Part shown: in pieces, positions 28,799-37,632 of the stretch | Position numbering within the stretch: position 1 is the first letter of the stretch | Layout: the number at the start of each line of letters is the position of its first letter | NCBI GenBank assembly: GCA_963791905.1 | Contig: CAWBTX010000007.1 | Span: 124,001-188,000 of the forward strand | Direction of reading: 5' to 3' | DNA from: Gaiellasilicea sp963791905 | Lineage (GTDB): Bacteria > Actinomycetota > Thermoleophilia > Gaiellales > Gaiellaceae | DNA length: 64,000 bases | Made by a program: the position numbers and the translations under genes | The notes under the pieces: model-generated | Databases searched by the model: none | Told to the model about the DNA's origin: nothing | Seen by the model: only the letters and a program-made list of their open reading frames with translations

Positions 28799-30121
28799 AT
28801 GCGGCGTTACCACGTCACCACGTTCGGCTGCCAGATGAACGCTCACGACTCCGAGCGGATCAAGGGCATGCTCGAGTCGCTCGGTCTCGGCGAGGCACCG
28901 TCGCGCGAGCAGGCCGACGTCCTCGTCTTCAACACCTGCACGATCCGCGAGAAGCCGGACACGAAGCTTGCCGCCTACCTCGGCGATGCCGGCGCGCGGA
29001 AGCGCGAGAACCCCGAGCTCGTCGTCGCGGTCGGCGGCTGCTACGCGGAGGCGCAGCGCGAGCGGATCTTCGAGCTGTACCCGCAGGTCGACGTCGCGTT
29101 CGGGCCCGGCTCGATCCCACACCTCGGCGAGTGGATCGGCGCCGGTGGCGAGGCTCCGCGCGGCCGGTTCGGCACGCACGAGCACTTCGCCGCCAATCTG
29201 CCGATGCATCGCGAGCGCCGCTTCCAGGCGTGGGTGCAGATCTCGATGGGCTGCAACTCGAAGTGCGCGTACTGCATCGTCCCGGCGGTCCGCGGCCGCG
29301 AGCAGAGCCGGCGACCGGGCGAGATCCTCGCCGAGGTGACCCAGCTCGCGCACGAAGGGGTGCGCGAGGTCACGCTGCTCGGCCAGAACGTCAACTCATG
29401 GGGCCGTGACCTGCGCCCCGAGCTCGACACCGAGTTCGGCGAGCTGCTGCGCGCCTGCGACGCGGTGGACGGGATCGAGCGCATCCGCTTCACCAGCCCG
29501 CACCCGAAGGACTTCCGGCAGCCCGTGATCGCCGCGATGGCCGAGTGTCCGGCCGTGTGCGAGCACATCCATCTGCCGCTCCAGTCCGGCTCGTCGCGGC
29601 TCCTGAAGGCCATGCGCCGCACGTACGACCGCGAGCGCTACGTCCGACTCGCCGACACGCTCCGGGCGGCCGTTCCCGATCTCGCACTCGGCACCGACAT
29701 CATCGTCGGGTTCCCGGGCGAGACGGAGGACGACTTCCGGCAGACGCTCGACGTGGTCGAAGAGGTTCGCTACGACAGCGCGTTCACGTTCATCTACTCG
29801 CCGCGGCACGGCACCGAGGCCGCTGCGCTCCCGGACCAGGTTCCCGACGAGGCTGAAGCACGACCGGCTGGAGCGGCTGGTCGAGGTCGTGCAGGGGATC
29901 GCCGCGGAGCGGAACGCCGAGCGGATCGGCAGGGTGGAGGAGGTGCTCGTCGAGGGCTCGAGCCGAACCGACCACGGCCTCCTGCGCGGCCGCACCCGCC
30001 GCAACACGACCGTCGTCTTCGCCGGCGACGCGCAGCCCGGCGAGCTCGTCGACGTCGCTCGTCGAGGGCGCGACCTCAACGACACTGCGCGGCGCGCCAG
30101 CACGCCGCGGTCGCTGCATGA
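28799..30121 (+). CDS. miaB: tRNA-2-methylthio-N6-dimethylallyladenosine synthase MiaB, frameshifted near the 3' end
   Basis: A radical-SAM methylthiotransferase acting on tRNA A37. The N-terminal UPF0004 domain has GCQMNAHDSERIKGML and CTIRE. The radical SAM cluster motif CNSKCAYC lies in SMGCNSKCAYCIVPAVRGRE, followed by LLGQNVNSWG and LPLQSGSSRLLKAMRR. From about 29849 three one-base shifts are needed (near 29849, 30057 and in the last 40 bases) to recover the C-terminal TRAM domain (VLVEGSSR, LLRGRTRRNTTVVF). In the final frame TGA 30119-30121 overlaps the next ATG. miaA, whose product acts before MiaB on the same base, lies 2 kb downstream. Confidence 0.92.
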   Translation: MRRYHVTTFGCQMNAHDSERIKGMLESLGLGEAPSREQADVLVFNTCTIREKPDTKLAAYLGDAGARKRENPELVVAVGGCYAEAQRERIFELYPQVDVAFGPGSIPHLGEWIGAGGEAPRGRFGTHEHFAANLPMHRERRFQAWVQISMGCNSKCAYCIVPAVRGREQSRRPGEILAEVTQLAHEGVREVTLLGQNVNSWGRDLRPELDTEFGELLRACDAVDGIERIRFTSPHPKDFRQPVIAAMAECPAVCEHIHLPLQSGSSRLLKAMRRTYDRERYVRLADTLRAAVPDLALGTDIIVGFPGETEDDFRQTLDVVEEVRYDSAFTFIYSPRHGTEAAALPDQVPDEAEARPAGAAGRGRAGDRRGAERRADRQGGGGARRGLEPNRPRPPARPHPPQHDRRLRRRRAARRARRRRSSRARPQRHCAARQHAAVAA

Positions 30122-31140
30122 AGGTCCTGATCACCGGCTCGTCCGGGCAGATCGGCACCAACCTCGCTCTGCGTCTGCTCGCGGACGGCCACGAGGTCTT
30201 CGGCGTCGACCAGCGCCTGAACACGTGGACCGACGAGTTCAAGTACCTGATCCAGGATCTCTCCGGCCAGTACCCGGCCTTCCCGGACGGGATCGGCGGC
30301 GTGCCCTACCCCGAGGCGGACCTGATCGTGCACCTCGCCGCGCACGCGAAGGTGCACCAGCTCGTCGCACAGCCCCACCGGGCGCTCGAGAACGCGATGA
30401 TGACCTTCAACGTCCTCGAGTACTGCCGCCAGCGGCGGCTACCGCTCGTCTTCTCCTCGACGCGTGAGGTCTACGGCGACGTGCACCGCTTCGAGGGCTA
30501 CGGCGAGTCGACCGCCGATTTCGCCTTCACGGAGAGCCCGTACTCCGCCTCGAAGATCGCCAGCGAGGCGTTCATCTACGCCTACGCGCGCTGCTACGGG
30601 CTGAAGTACATCGCGTTCCGGTTCTCGAACGTCTTCGGCCGCTACGACAACGATCTGCAGCGGATGTCGCGGGTGCTGCCGCTCTTCATCCACCAGATGT
30701 CGCGCGACGAGCCGATCACGGTCTACGGCGGCGCGGAGAAGGTGCTGGACTTCACCTACGTCGACGACTGCGTCGACGGCATCGTCCGCGGGGTTGAGGC
30801 GCTGGGCGAGGGCCGCGTCTCGAACGAGACGATCAATCTCGCCTTCGGGCAGGGCAACACGCTCGTCCGCGCCGCCGAGCTGATCGGCGCAGAGCTGGGC
30901 GTCGAGCCGCGGATGACGATCGCGCCGTCGCTGCTCGGAGAAGTGACCCACTACGTGGCCGACATCCGCAAGGCGAACGACCTGCTCGGCTGGGCACCGC
31001 GGGTGCCGCTCGACGAGGGGATCCCGCGCGCGGTCCAGTGGTTTCGGGAGCACCGCGCCGCGCATCCCGAGGACGATCGTGCCGTTGTGAACGAGGGCGA
31101 CTCCGTCGGCTGGAAGACCCTCGCCGCCGACCCCACCTAG
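30118..31140 (+). CDS. NAD-dependent epimerase/dehydratase (extended SDR)
   Basis: A 340-residue extended short-chain dehydrogenase. The NAD-binding motif ITGSSGQIGTNLALRL is at the N-terminus. The catalytic block is FSSTREVYG with YSASKIASE (YxxxK), then FRFSNVFGRYDN and VYGGAEKVLDFTYVDD. This is the nucleotide-sugar epimerase/dehydratase pattern (GalE/WbpP-like), but the substrate is undetermined. ATG 30118 overlaps the miaB stop (ATGA). Confidence 0.87.
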   Translation: MKVLITGSSGQIGTNLALRLLADGHEVFGVDQRLNTWTDEFKYLIQDLSGQYPAFPDGIGGVPYPEADLIVHLAAHAKVHQLVAQPHRALENAMMTFNVLEYCRQRRLPLVFSSTREVYGDVHRFEGYGESTADFAFTESPYSASKIASEAFIYAYARCYGLKYIAFRFSNVFGRYDNDLQRMSRVLPLFIHQMSRDEPITVYGGAEKVLDFTYVDDCVDGIVRGVEALGEGRVSNETINLAFGQGNTLVRAAELIGAELGVEPRMTIAPSLLGEVTHYVADIRKANDLLGWAPRVPLDEGIPRAVQWFREHRAAHPEDDRAVVNEGDSVGWKTLAADPT

Positions 31141-31144
31141 CGCC

Positions 31145-31895
31145 GTGGCCGCTCGCGAGCGCCACCTCGCCTGGGACGGGTGCGCGAACGTCCGTGATCT
31201 CGGCGGGCACGCGACGGAGGATGGCGGCGTGACCGCGTTCGGCGCGGTCGTGCGTGCCGACAGCGTCCGCCGGCTCTCCGAAGCGGGCTGGCGGCAGCTG
31301 GTCGACTACGGTATCGAGCGCATCGTCGACCTCCGCTTCCGCGACGAGCTCGAGGCCGATCCGCCGGCCACGATCCCGGTGGAGGTCGTCCACGTCCCCG
31401 TTCTGCCGGACCCTGCGTCCGGCGACTGGCCCGAGATCGACGCGGTCGGCAACGCCGCGCCGGACGACGTCTCCGCGACGCGAGCCGTCTACCTCGAGTT
31501 CCTGCACCGTTACCCGAAGGGCTTCGCCCAGGCGGTCTCCGCGGTCGCATCGGCACCGCCGGGCGGCGTGCTCGTCCACTGCATGGCCGGCAAGGACCGC
31601 ACCGGGCTCGTCTCCGCGCTGCTGCTGCGCATCGCCGGCGTCTCGATCGACGACGTCGCCGCCGATTACGCGGTGAGCGAGCGGAACCTCCTGCCGCTCT
31701 GGCAGGGGTGGTTCGACGCTGCCGAGGACGACGTCGAGCGCAGACGCCGCCTGCGCATCGCCGCGACTCCGGCCGCAGCCATGAGCGGCGTACTCCACGA
31801 CCTCGCCCGCGAGGGCGGCGAGGGCGGAGTACCTGCGCGCGGCGGGCGTCGGCGACGAGGAGCTCGACGCGGTTCGCGCGCGCCTCCGGGCGTGA
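31145..31895 (+). CDS. Tyrosine/serine protein phosphatase (CX5R), one apparent insertion
   Basis: A protein phosphatase of the bacterial PtpB-like/DSP-type family: NVRDLGGH near the N-terminus, RFRDELEADPP, and the P-loop HCMAGKDRTG carrying the nucleophilic Cys and Arg. GTG 31145 lies 4 nt after the epimerase stop. Near 31822 one extra G shifts the frame. Removing it gives EAEYLRAAGVGDEELDAVRA and a TGA at 31893-31895, for about 249 residues. Uncorrected, the frame would run on into miaA, which is clearly a separate gene. Confidence 0.85.
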
Positions 31896-31920
31896 GCGTC
31901 GCTCGCCTTCGGCTCGCTCC

Positions 31921-31987
31921 CGTGGGGGAAACCATGTTCCCCACGAGCCCCTCTTACAACCTGAGGTGGGGACTCCCGGTTCCCCAC
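31921..31987 (+). repeat. Two related stem-loops in the phosphatase-miaA gap
   Basis: Stem-loop 1 is at 31921-31945, CGTGGGG(G)AA pairing with TTCCCCACG around ACCATG. Stem-loop 2 is at 31966-31987, GTGGGGA pairing with TCCCCAC. Both use the same GTGGGGA/TCCCCAC core and may be a duplicated extragenic element or a terminator pair for the phosphatase gene. Confidence 0.65.
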
Positions 31988-32000
31988 GCCCCCTCCACAG

Positions 32001-32028
32001 CTCATGTCCCAACAGGCTGGGCCATGAG
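32001..32028 (+). promoter_or_regulatory. Stem-loop containing the miaA start codon
   Basis: CTCATG (32001-32006) and CATGAG (32023-32028), then CCCA (32008-32011) and TGGG (32018-32021), form a stacked 10-bp stem with one internal mismatch and a 6-nt loop. The miaA ATG (32024-32026) is fully within the 3' arm. If formed in the mRNA it would hide the start codon. Confidence 0.5.
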
Positions 32029-32938
32029 CGTGCTGGCGATCTTCGGCCCGACGGCGTCCGGCAAGACGGCCGTCGCCGAGGCGCTCGCGGAACGGATCCC
32101 CGCGGAGATCGTCTCGGCGGACTCGATGCAGGTGTACCGCGGCCTGCCGGTCCTGACCAACCAGGGCCGAGGGGAGAGCACGGCGCGGCTCGTCGGGATC
32201 TGGTCGACCGACCGCCAGCGGACGGTCGGCGAGTACCAGGCTCTGGCGCACGCCGCGATCGACGAGGCGCTCGACGCGGGCCGCACGCCGATCGTCGTCG
32301 GCGGCTCCGGGCTCTATTTCCGCGCGGCGCTCGTCGACCTGGAGCTGCCACCGGACGTGCCGCCAGGTGAGCGCGCCCGCTGGGAGCGTCTGTACGACCG
32401 CCGCGGCGGCGAGACGGCCCATGCGCTCCTGTCCGAGCGGGATCCGCGCGCGGCGGCGCACGTGCACCCCAACGACCGCAAGCGCGTCGTGCGCGCGCTC
32501 GAGCTCTGGGCGGCTGGCGCGTCGCTCGCGCCGGCAGCCTCGCGCCTCTGGACGGAGGAGACGCGCCGTCCGACGACGATCGTCGGCCTCGACGTGCCGC
32601 GCGACGTCCTCGACGAGCGGATCGTCGCCCGCACGCGCGAGATGTTCGAGCAGGGGGTCGAGCAGGAGGTGCGGGAGGCCGGCGCGGTCGTCCCGCGCAT
32701 CCTCGGCTTCGACGCGATCAGCAGGTTGCCACCCGAGGAAGCGGAACCGGAGGTCGTGAGAGCAACCAAGCGCCTGGCCGCATATCAGCGGAAGTGGCTG
32801 CGCCGGATCCCGGGCGCGCTCCTGCTGCCCGGCGACCGGCCGGTTGACGCGATCGCCGACGACGTGCTCGAGCTCGCAATGCGGGCTCGATGCCGACCAG
32901 AGCGTCCGTCTAGCCCTCCACGAACTCGATCCGGGTGA
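32024..32938 (+). CDS. miaA: tRNA dimethylallyltransferase MiaA
   Basis: MiaA adds the dimethylallyl group to tRNA A37, before MiaB. The P-loop is FGPTASGKTAVAEAL (residues 6-20). SADSMQVYRGLPVLTN, GGSGLYFRAALVDLELPPD, HPNDRKRVVRALEL and the late TKRLAAYQRKWLRR are conserved. It is about 300 residues. The last 15-20 codons are unlike the family and a frame change near 32885 is possible. The annotated stop overlaps the 3' end of the convergent gene by 29 bp. The start lies inside a stem-loop. Confidence 0.9.
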   Translation: MSVLAIFGPTASGKTAVAEALAERIPAEIVSADSMQVYRGLPVLTNQGRGESTARLVGIWSTDRQRTVGEYQALAHAAIDEALDAGRTPIVVGGSGLYFRAALVDLELPPDVPPGERARWERLYDRRGGETAHALLSERDPRAAAHVHPNDRKRVVRALELWAAGASLAPAASRLWTEETRRPTTIVGLDVPRDVLDERIVARTREMFEQGVEQEVREAGAVVPRILGFDAISRLPPEEAEPEVVRATKRLAAYQRKWLRRIPGALLLPGDRPVDAIADDVLELAMRARCRPERPSSPPRTRSG

Positions 32939-34919
32939 CGCCGACGAGCCCGGGAGTGCGAAGCTCGTAGACGCACCGGCCGCGGTCGTCCGTCTCCTCC
33001 GGCGCGGGAAGTGCACCGTTCCAGACCGTGTGCCAGTCCATCGGGACGAGTCTCACGAGACGACCTCCGGCGACGATCTCGACGCTCGTGCGCTCCTTGC
33101 CGAAAAGTGTCAGCTCGAGTCGACCCGCTGCACAATCCGGCACTTCGACGCGGGCCTGTCCGAGGACGTCGCCATTCGGCTGGAAGCCGGCGACGATCCA
33201 ACGGACCCGGGGCGGCGACCCGGCCCGCCACAGATTTAGGCCGCTGAGCTCCGCCGCAGGCCCGTACGACGCAATCACGTCGCCGTCGAGCGTGACCTCC
33301 CTGGGAGCGACGACGTAGCCGCCTCCAAGGCTGTCCCGGCCGCCGACCGGGACGACCAGGCCGCGCTCCCCGATCGCGACGACCTGCTCCTCGATGGGGC
33401 CCGCGGCGGGGACGTCGGCGAACCGATCCACCGCGTCGACATGCTCGTTCCAGTACAGCGTCTTCCAGAGAACCGCCGGGAACCGTGTGCCGGTGTGGAG
33501 ATAGGTCACCGACCCGTCGACCGACTCGTCGATCCAGTCGGGCTCTGCCGTCGAAAACACCCAAGCCCGTTCAGCCCGAGTCAGGCGGTCGATCTCCCTG
33601 GCAGACACCACCGAGGCGAGCGCCAGGGTGGCACCGACGAGGACGAGGAGGAGTGGCCGCGCTCGTCGCGGGACGAGGATGGCGAGGGCGGTGAACGACG
33701 CGGCAGTGATCGTGAAGGCGACGCGGAGCACGTCTGCCGAGGTCGCCTCGCGAAGCCGCCAGAGCGGGATGAACGTGAATGCGTCGAGCGCCGCTTCCTG
33801 GGTCGCGAAGCGTGCGACCGGGAGGAAGAGGGCGGGCGCGACGACCAGCAGGCAGACGATCGATGTCGCCGGTTCCCGACGGCCCGCGCCGCGAGCGAGC
33901 CAGAGCGCGAAGACGAGGAAGAGCGGCGGCGCGACGGTGAGCAGCTGCCGTTCGGTGATGTGGCCGACCCAGCGGGAGGCAAAGATGCCGACCTCGGCGA
34001 CCGTCGTCAGCGTCCAGGCCAGCGCAACCGCGACGAGGGCGGCGGTGTGGCGGTCTTCGCGGCCGCGCGCGCACTCGAGCACGAGCAGGCCAAGCGCGAG
34101 CAGGGGGATCCCAGCAACCAGGATGAACACGCCGCCGAGGTGCCAGAGCACGTCGCGTGCCGCCGCGCCTGCCTCGTATCCTCCGATCGCCGGACCGTAG
34201 ACGCCCGCGAGGTCGCTGACGTCGGCAACCAGGGCGGCACCGAGCACCGTCACAACGCCGCCGACCGTCAGCACGAGCAGCGTCGGCGCGAGCCTGCGCA
34301 ACGCGTCCAGCTCGCGCCGGAACACGGCGAAGAAGCACACCGCGAGCACCACCGCCGCAACGAGCGCGACGGCCTGAACGCGGGTCGAGATCGCGCAGGC
34401 GACCAGGACCAGGAGCAATGCCTGTCTCCCGGGGGTTGGTCGCACGAGGACGGCGAAGAGCACCCACAGCGCAATCGTGACGACGAGGTAGAAGACGGCC
34501 TCGGTCATGAGGAAGGCGGTGTAGGAAAGCCCCGGGATCAGGAGACAGAGAGCCGCGGCCGCCAGCGCCCACGCGTTGCCGAGCAGCGTGCGTCCCCATG
34601 CGAAGACGACCAGCGCGACGGCGGACATGAGCAGCGCTTGGATCGCCTGTACGGCAACGAGGCCGGCGGCCGGGCCGAGGAGCGAGAGGGGCAGCCCGAT
34701 GAGGGCGGGATAGAGGATTGAGTAGAAGCCCGTATCGGCGCCGAGCAGCGACAGCGTCCCCGAGGACCACAGCGAGCGCCCGAGGAGCGCGTACACGATC
34801 TCGTCCGGAGCGATCCACGGCGCGTCGAAGCGTCGGGCGACCGCGAACCTGACGACGGCCGAAACCACGACGAGGAGGACGGCGAGCAACCACGCTGTCC
34901 GTGGGCGAGGAGTAGCCAC
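32910..34919 (-). CDS. Polytopic membrane protein, GT39-like (GT-C glycosyltransferase candidate)
   Basis: A 669-residue protein with about 11-12 hydrophobic segments in the first 470 residues and a C-terminal extracytoplasmic region of about 200 residues ending in a beta-rich domain. The first loop after the N-terminal helix contains DAPWIAPDEIVYALLGR, resembling the acidic motif of GT-C/PMT-like glycosyltransferases that use polyprenyl-phosphate sugars. The alternative is an uncharacterised membrane protein. The GTG start at 34919 sits just before the first helix with a GAAACT -10-like element 6 nt upstream, divergent from dapF. Confidence 0.6.
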   Translation of the reverse strand: MATPRPRTAWLLAVLLVVVSAVVRFAVARRFDAPWIAPDEIVYALLGRSLWSSGTLSLLGADTGFYSILYPALIGLPLSLLGPAAGLVAVQAIQALLMSAVALVVFAWGRTLLGNAWALAAAALCLLIPGLSYTAFLMTEAVFYLVVTIALWVLFAVLVRPTPGRQALLLVLVACAISTRVQAVALVAAVVLAVCFFAVFRRELDALRRLAPTLLVLTVGGVVTVLGAALVADVSDLAGVYGPAIGGYEAGAAARDVLWHLGGVFILVAGIPLLALGLLVLECARGREDRHTAALVAVALAWTLTTVAEVGIFASRWVGHITERQLLTVAPPLFLVFALWLARGAGRREPATSIVCLLVVAPALFLPVARFATQEAALDAFTFIPLWRLREATSADVLRVAFTITAASFTALAILVPRRARPLLLVLVGATLALASVVSAREIDRLTRAERAWVFSTAEPDWIDESVDGSVTYLHTGTRFPAVLWKTLYWNEHVDAVDRFADVPAAGPIEEQVVAIGERGLVVPVGGRDSLGGGYVVAPREVTLDGDVIASYGPAAELSGLNLWRAGSPPRVRWIVAGFQPNGDVLGQARVEVPDCAAGRLELTLFGKERTSVEIVAGGRLVRLVPMDWHTVWNGALPAPEETDDRGRCVYELRTPGLVGVTRIEFVEG

Positions 34920-34989
34920 GAGCGTAGTTTCCAGCACTTCCGGCCTCAGTCTGGCCGCCGTGTCGTCTCCTGCGCAAGAATCGACTCCG

Positions 34990-35730
34990 ATGCGGTTCTC
35001 GAAGTGGCACGCGCTCGGCAACAGCTACCTCCTGGTCGAAGAGCCGATTGACCCCGAGACGGCGCGGCGGCTGTGTGACCTGCGCTATGGGATCGGGTCG
35101 AACGGCGTCCTGGAGCTGAGCGGGGACGAGATCACGATCTGGAATCCCGACGGCTCGCGCGCCGAGTTCTCGGGCAACGGCACGCGCATCGCCGCCGCCT
35201 GGCTCTCGCGGCGCGACAGCATCAGCGAGGTGACGGTTCGCGCCGGAGGGCGCGACTATCCGGCTCGCGTCATCGACGGGCAGGTCGAGATGAGTCTGGG
35301 ACCGGTCGAGGTCTCCGAGCCGGAGACGATCGAGGCGATGGGCGAGCGGGTCGAGCTGACGCCGGTGCGCATCGGCAACCCGCATGCGGTGGTACGGGGC
35401 AGCTACACACGGGACGACCTCCTGCGGCTCGGCCCGCTGCTCGAGACGCATCAGCGCTTCCGTCCCGAGCGCACCAACGTCCAGCTGATCCGCGTTGACG
35501 GCGAGCACGAGCTCTACGCGCTGCTCTGGGAGCGCGGCGCCGGCGAGACGAGCGCTTCCGGCTCGAGCGCCGTTGCCGCGGCCGCTGCCGCGATTGCGAA
35601 CGGCTGGTGTGCGAGCGCGGTCACCGTGAGCATGCTCGGCGGCACGCTCCGTGTCGAGGTGGACGAGCAGAACCAGGTCACCCTGACGGGCCCGGCGGAG
35701 GAGATCGCGACCGGCGAGGTCGCGGTCTAA
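34990..35730 (+). CDS. dapF: DapF-fold diaminopimelate epimerase with both catalytic cysteines replaced by serine
   Basis: A 246-residue member of the DapF fold: FSKWHALGNSYLLVEE, the substrate block IGNPHAVV, FRPERTNVQ and WERGAGETSASG are all aligned with DapF. In known DapF the first catalytic Cys precedes GNG (CGNG) and the second is in ACG(T/S)G. Here these read SGNG (Ser61) and ASGSS (Ser190). The second Cys of the usual CGNGxRC is Ile. There is no frameshift nearby, so this is not sequence error. It faces the dapE-dapC-dapD operon head-to-tail, so a DAP-related role is likely. Whether it epimerises with Ser, or on another substrate, is open. ATG 34990 has AAGAAT 8 nt upstream. Confidence 0.8.
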   Translation: MRFSKWHALGNSYLLVEEPIDPETARRLCDLRYGIGSNGVLELSGDEITIWNPDGSRAEFSGNGTRIAAAWLSRRDSISEVTVRAGGRDYPARVIDGQVEMSLGPVEVSEPETIEAMGERVELTPVRIGNPHAVVRGSYTRDDLLRLGPLLETHQRFRPERTNVQLIRVDGEHELYALLWERGAGETSASGSSAVAAAAAAIANGWCASAVTVSMLGGTLRVEVDEQNQVTLTGPAEEIATGEVAV

Positions 35731-36484
35731 CTACACGGCGAGCTCGAACTCGCGCAGCGTCTCGTTCAGGCTCAGGCGCTCGTCGTGCGACTTCTTGCGC
35801 CAGCCGATGATGAGCGCGCAGTCGAGCTGGTACGTGCCGGCGGGGAACTCCTTCGGGCGCGTGCCCGGCACGACGACCGCCCGCGGCGGTACAGAGCCGC
35901 GGTGCTCGACCGGCTCCGGAGCCCGTGACGTCGATGATCGGCACGCTCGCGGTGAGCGAGACGTTGGCAGCGAGGATCGCGCCGGCGCCGACGCGCACGC
36001 CTTCGGTGACGATGCAGCGCGAGCCGATGAACGCGCCGTCCTCGACGATGACCGGCCGCGCGTTCGGCGGCTCCAGGACGCCGCCGATGCCCACACCGCC
36101 GGCGAGGTGGACGTCCGCGCCGATCTGCGCGCACGAGCCGACCGTCGCCCAGGTGTCGACCATCGTCCGCGGCCCGACCCAGGCGCCGATGTTCACGTAG
36201 CCCGGCATCAGCACGACGCCCTCGGAGAGGAACGAGCCGTACCGCGCCACCCCCGGCGGCACGACCCGGACGCCCCGCTCGGCGTAGTCGGTCTTGACCG
36301 GGATCTTGTCGAGGAACTGGAGCCCTCCGACCTCCATCGGCTCGACCTTCCGCAGCCGGAAGTAGGCAAGGATCGCCTCCTTCGCCTCGACGTCGACGAC
36401 CCAGTCGCCGTCCACCGGCGAGGCGACGCGGCGCTCGCCGCGGTCGAGCTGGGCGACGATCTCCTCGGCCTGTTCCGGGGTCAC
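35731..36484 (-). CDS. dapD: Tetrahydrodipicolinate N-succinyltransferase DapD, one apparent insertion
   Basis: DapD succinylates tetrahydrodipicolinate. The left-handed beta-helix sequence is that of the E. coli-type enzyme (MPGYVNIGAWVGPRTMVDTW, ATVGSCAQIGADVHL, GGVGIGGVLEP, FIGSRCIVTEGV), not the distinct mycobacterial DapD. The frame changes near 35918; removing one base gives VTGSEPVEHRGSVPPR and the tail LPAGTYQL-like FPAGTYQLDCALIIGWRKK. GTG 36484 overlaps the dapC stop. TAG is at 35731-35733, directly abutting the convergent dapF stop. Confidence 0.92.
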
Positions 36485-37630
36485 AGAGCGTCCTCGAGAA
36501 TCGCGACGGCGCGGCGGCAGTCGTCCTCGGAGGGCACGAGCGCAAGCCGTACGTAGCCCTCGCCCGCCGCGCCGAGGTAGGAGCCGGGCGCGAGCAGGAC
36601 GCCGTGCTCGAGCAGCCGCTCGGCGAAGCCCTCCGACGTCTCGCCGTTCGGCACCTCCAGCCAGAGGTACATCGTCGCCTCGCTGCCGGCGATGCGCACG
36701 CCCTTGCGGCCGAAGAACTCGAGAAACAGCGCGCGCTTGCGCCCGTAGAGCTCACGCGTCCGCGCGACGTGCTCCTCGTCGCCCCAGGCGACGACAGAGG
36801 CCCGCTGGACGAACTCCTGCGGCGCCGTGCCGATGGTCGGCCGGAACGCGCGCAGCGCGTCGATCAGCTCGGCGTCGCCGGCGACGAAGCCGCTCCGGTA
36901 TCCCGTCATCGACGAGCGCTTCGAGAGCGTGTTGAAGACGGCGATGTTCGTCAGGTCGCCCACCTGGAGCGCGGACGCGGGGGGCTCCTCGAACCAGAGC
37001 TCGGTGTACGCCTCGTCCGAGGCGAGGACGAAGCCGTGTTCCCGCGCCAGGGCGGCGAGGCGCTCGTAGAACGCCGAGCGGGGCGGTCGCGCACGTCGGG
37101 TTGTTCGGGTAGTTGACCCAGAAGACCGCGAGGCGGCTCCACGTCTCCTCGTCCAGCGCGTCGAGGTCGGGCAGGAAGCGGTTCTCCTGGAGCAGCGGCA
37201 GCGCCAGCGGGCGCGCGTGGGCGAACAGCGCCCCGCGCTCGTAGACCGGATAGCCAGGCTCGGTGTAGGCGACCGTGTCCTTGCCGCGCTCGAGGTCGAC
37301 GACCACCTGCGCGAAGCTGAAGATCGCCTCCTTGCTGCCGAGGGTCGGGATGATCTCCCGGTCGGGGTCGAGCTCGACGCCGAAGCGAGTGCCGGCCCAG
37401 GCGGCGATCGCCTCCCGCAGCTCCGGTAGGCCCTGCGCGAGCGGGTAGCCCATCCGCTCCCGCAGGCCGGCGACGAGGGCCTCGCGGATGATCGGATCGG
37501 TCGCCTCCCGGGGATCGCCCATGCCGAAGTCGATCACCTCGACGCCGCGCGCCTCGACCTGCCGAGCCGCCTCGTGGAGGCGCACGAACGGGTACGTCGT
37601 CTGCCGCTCGAGAACGGGGGAGATGGGCAT
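36481..37630 (-). CDS. dapC: Succinyldiaminopimelate aminotransferase (DapC-type class I), one apparent insertion
   Basis: A class I/II PLP aminotransferase placed between dapE and dapD, so probably the DapC step. Motifs: VIDFGMGDPREATDP near the N-terminus, VNYPNNPTCA, the PLP-lysine region FNTLSKRSSMTGYRSGF, and late YVRLALVPSEDDCRRAV. The frame changes near 37096. Dropping one C restores APSAFYERLAALAREHG. The repaired length is about 382 residues. ATG 37630 lies 2 nt after the dapE stop, and its stop overlaps the dapD GTG. Confidence 0.9.
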
Positions 37631-37632
37631 GC

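Noticed and set aside
32844..33239. Coding frame continuing past miaA in the plus direction
   Set aside because: It is antisense to the convergent membrane protein gene, with no family motif.
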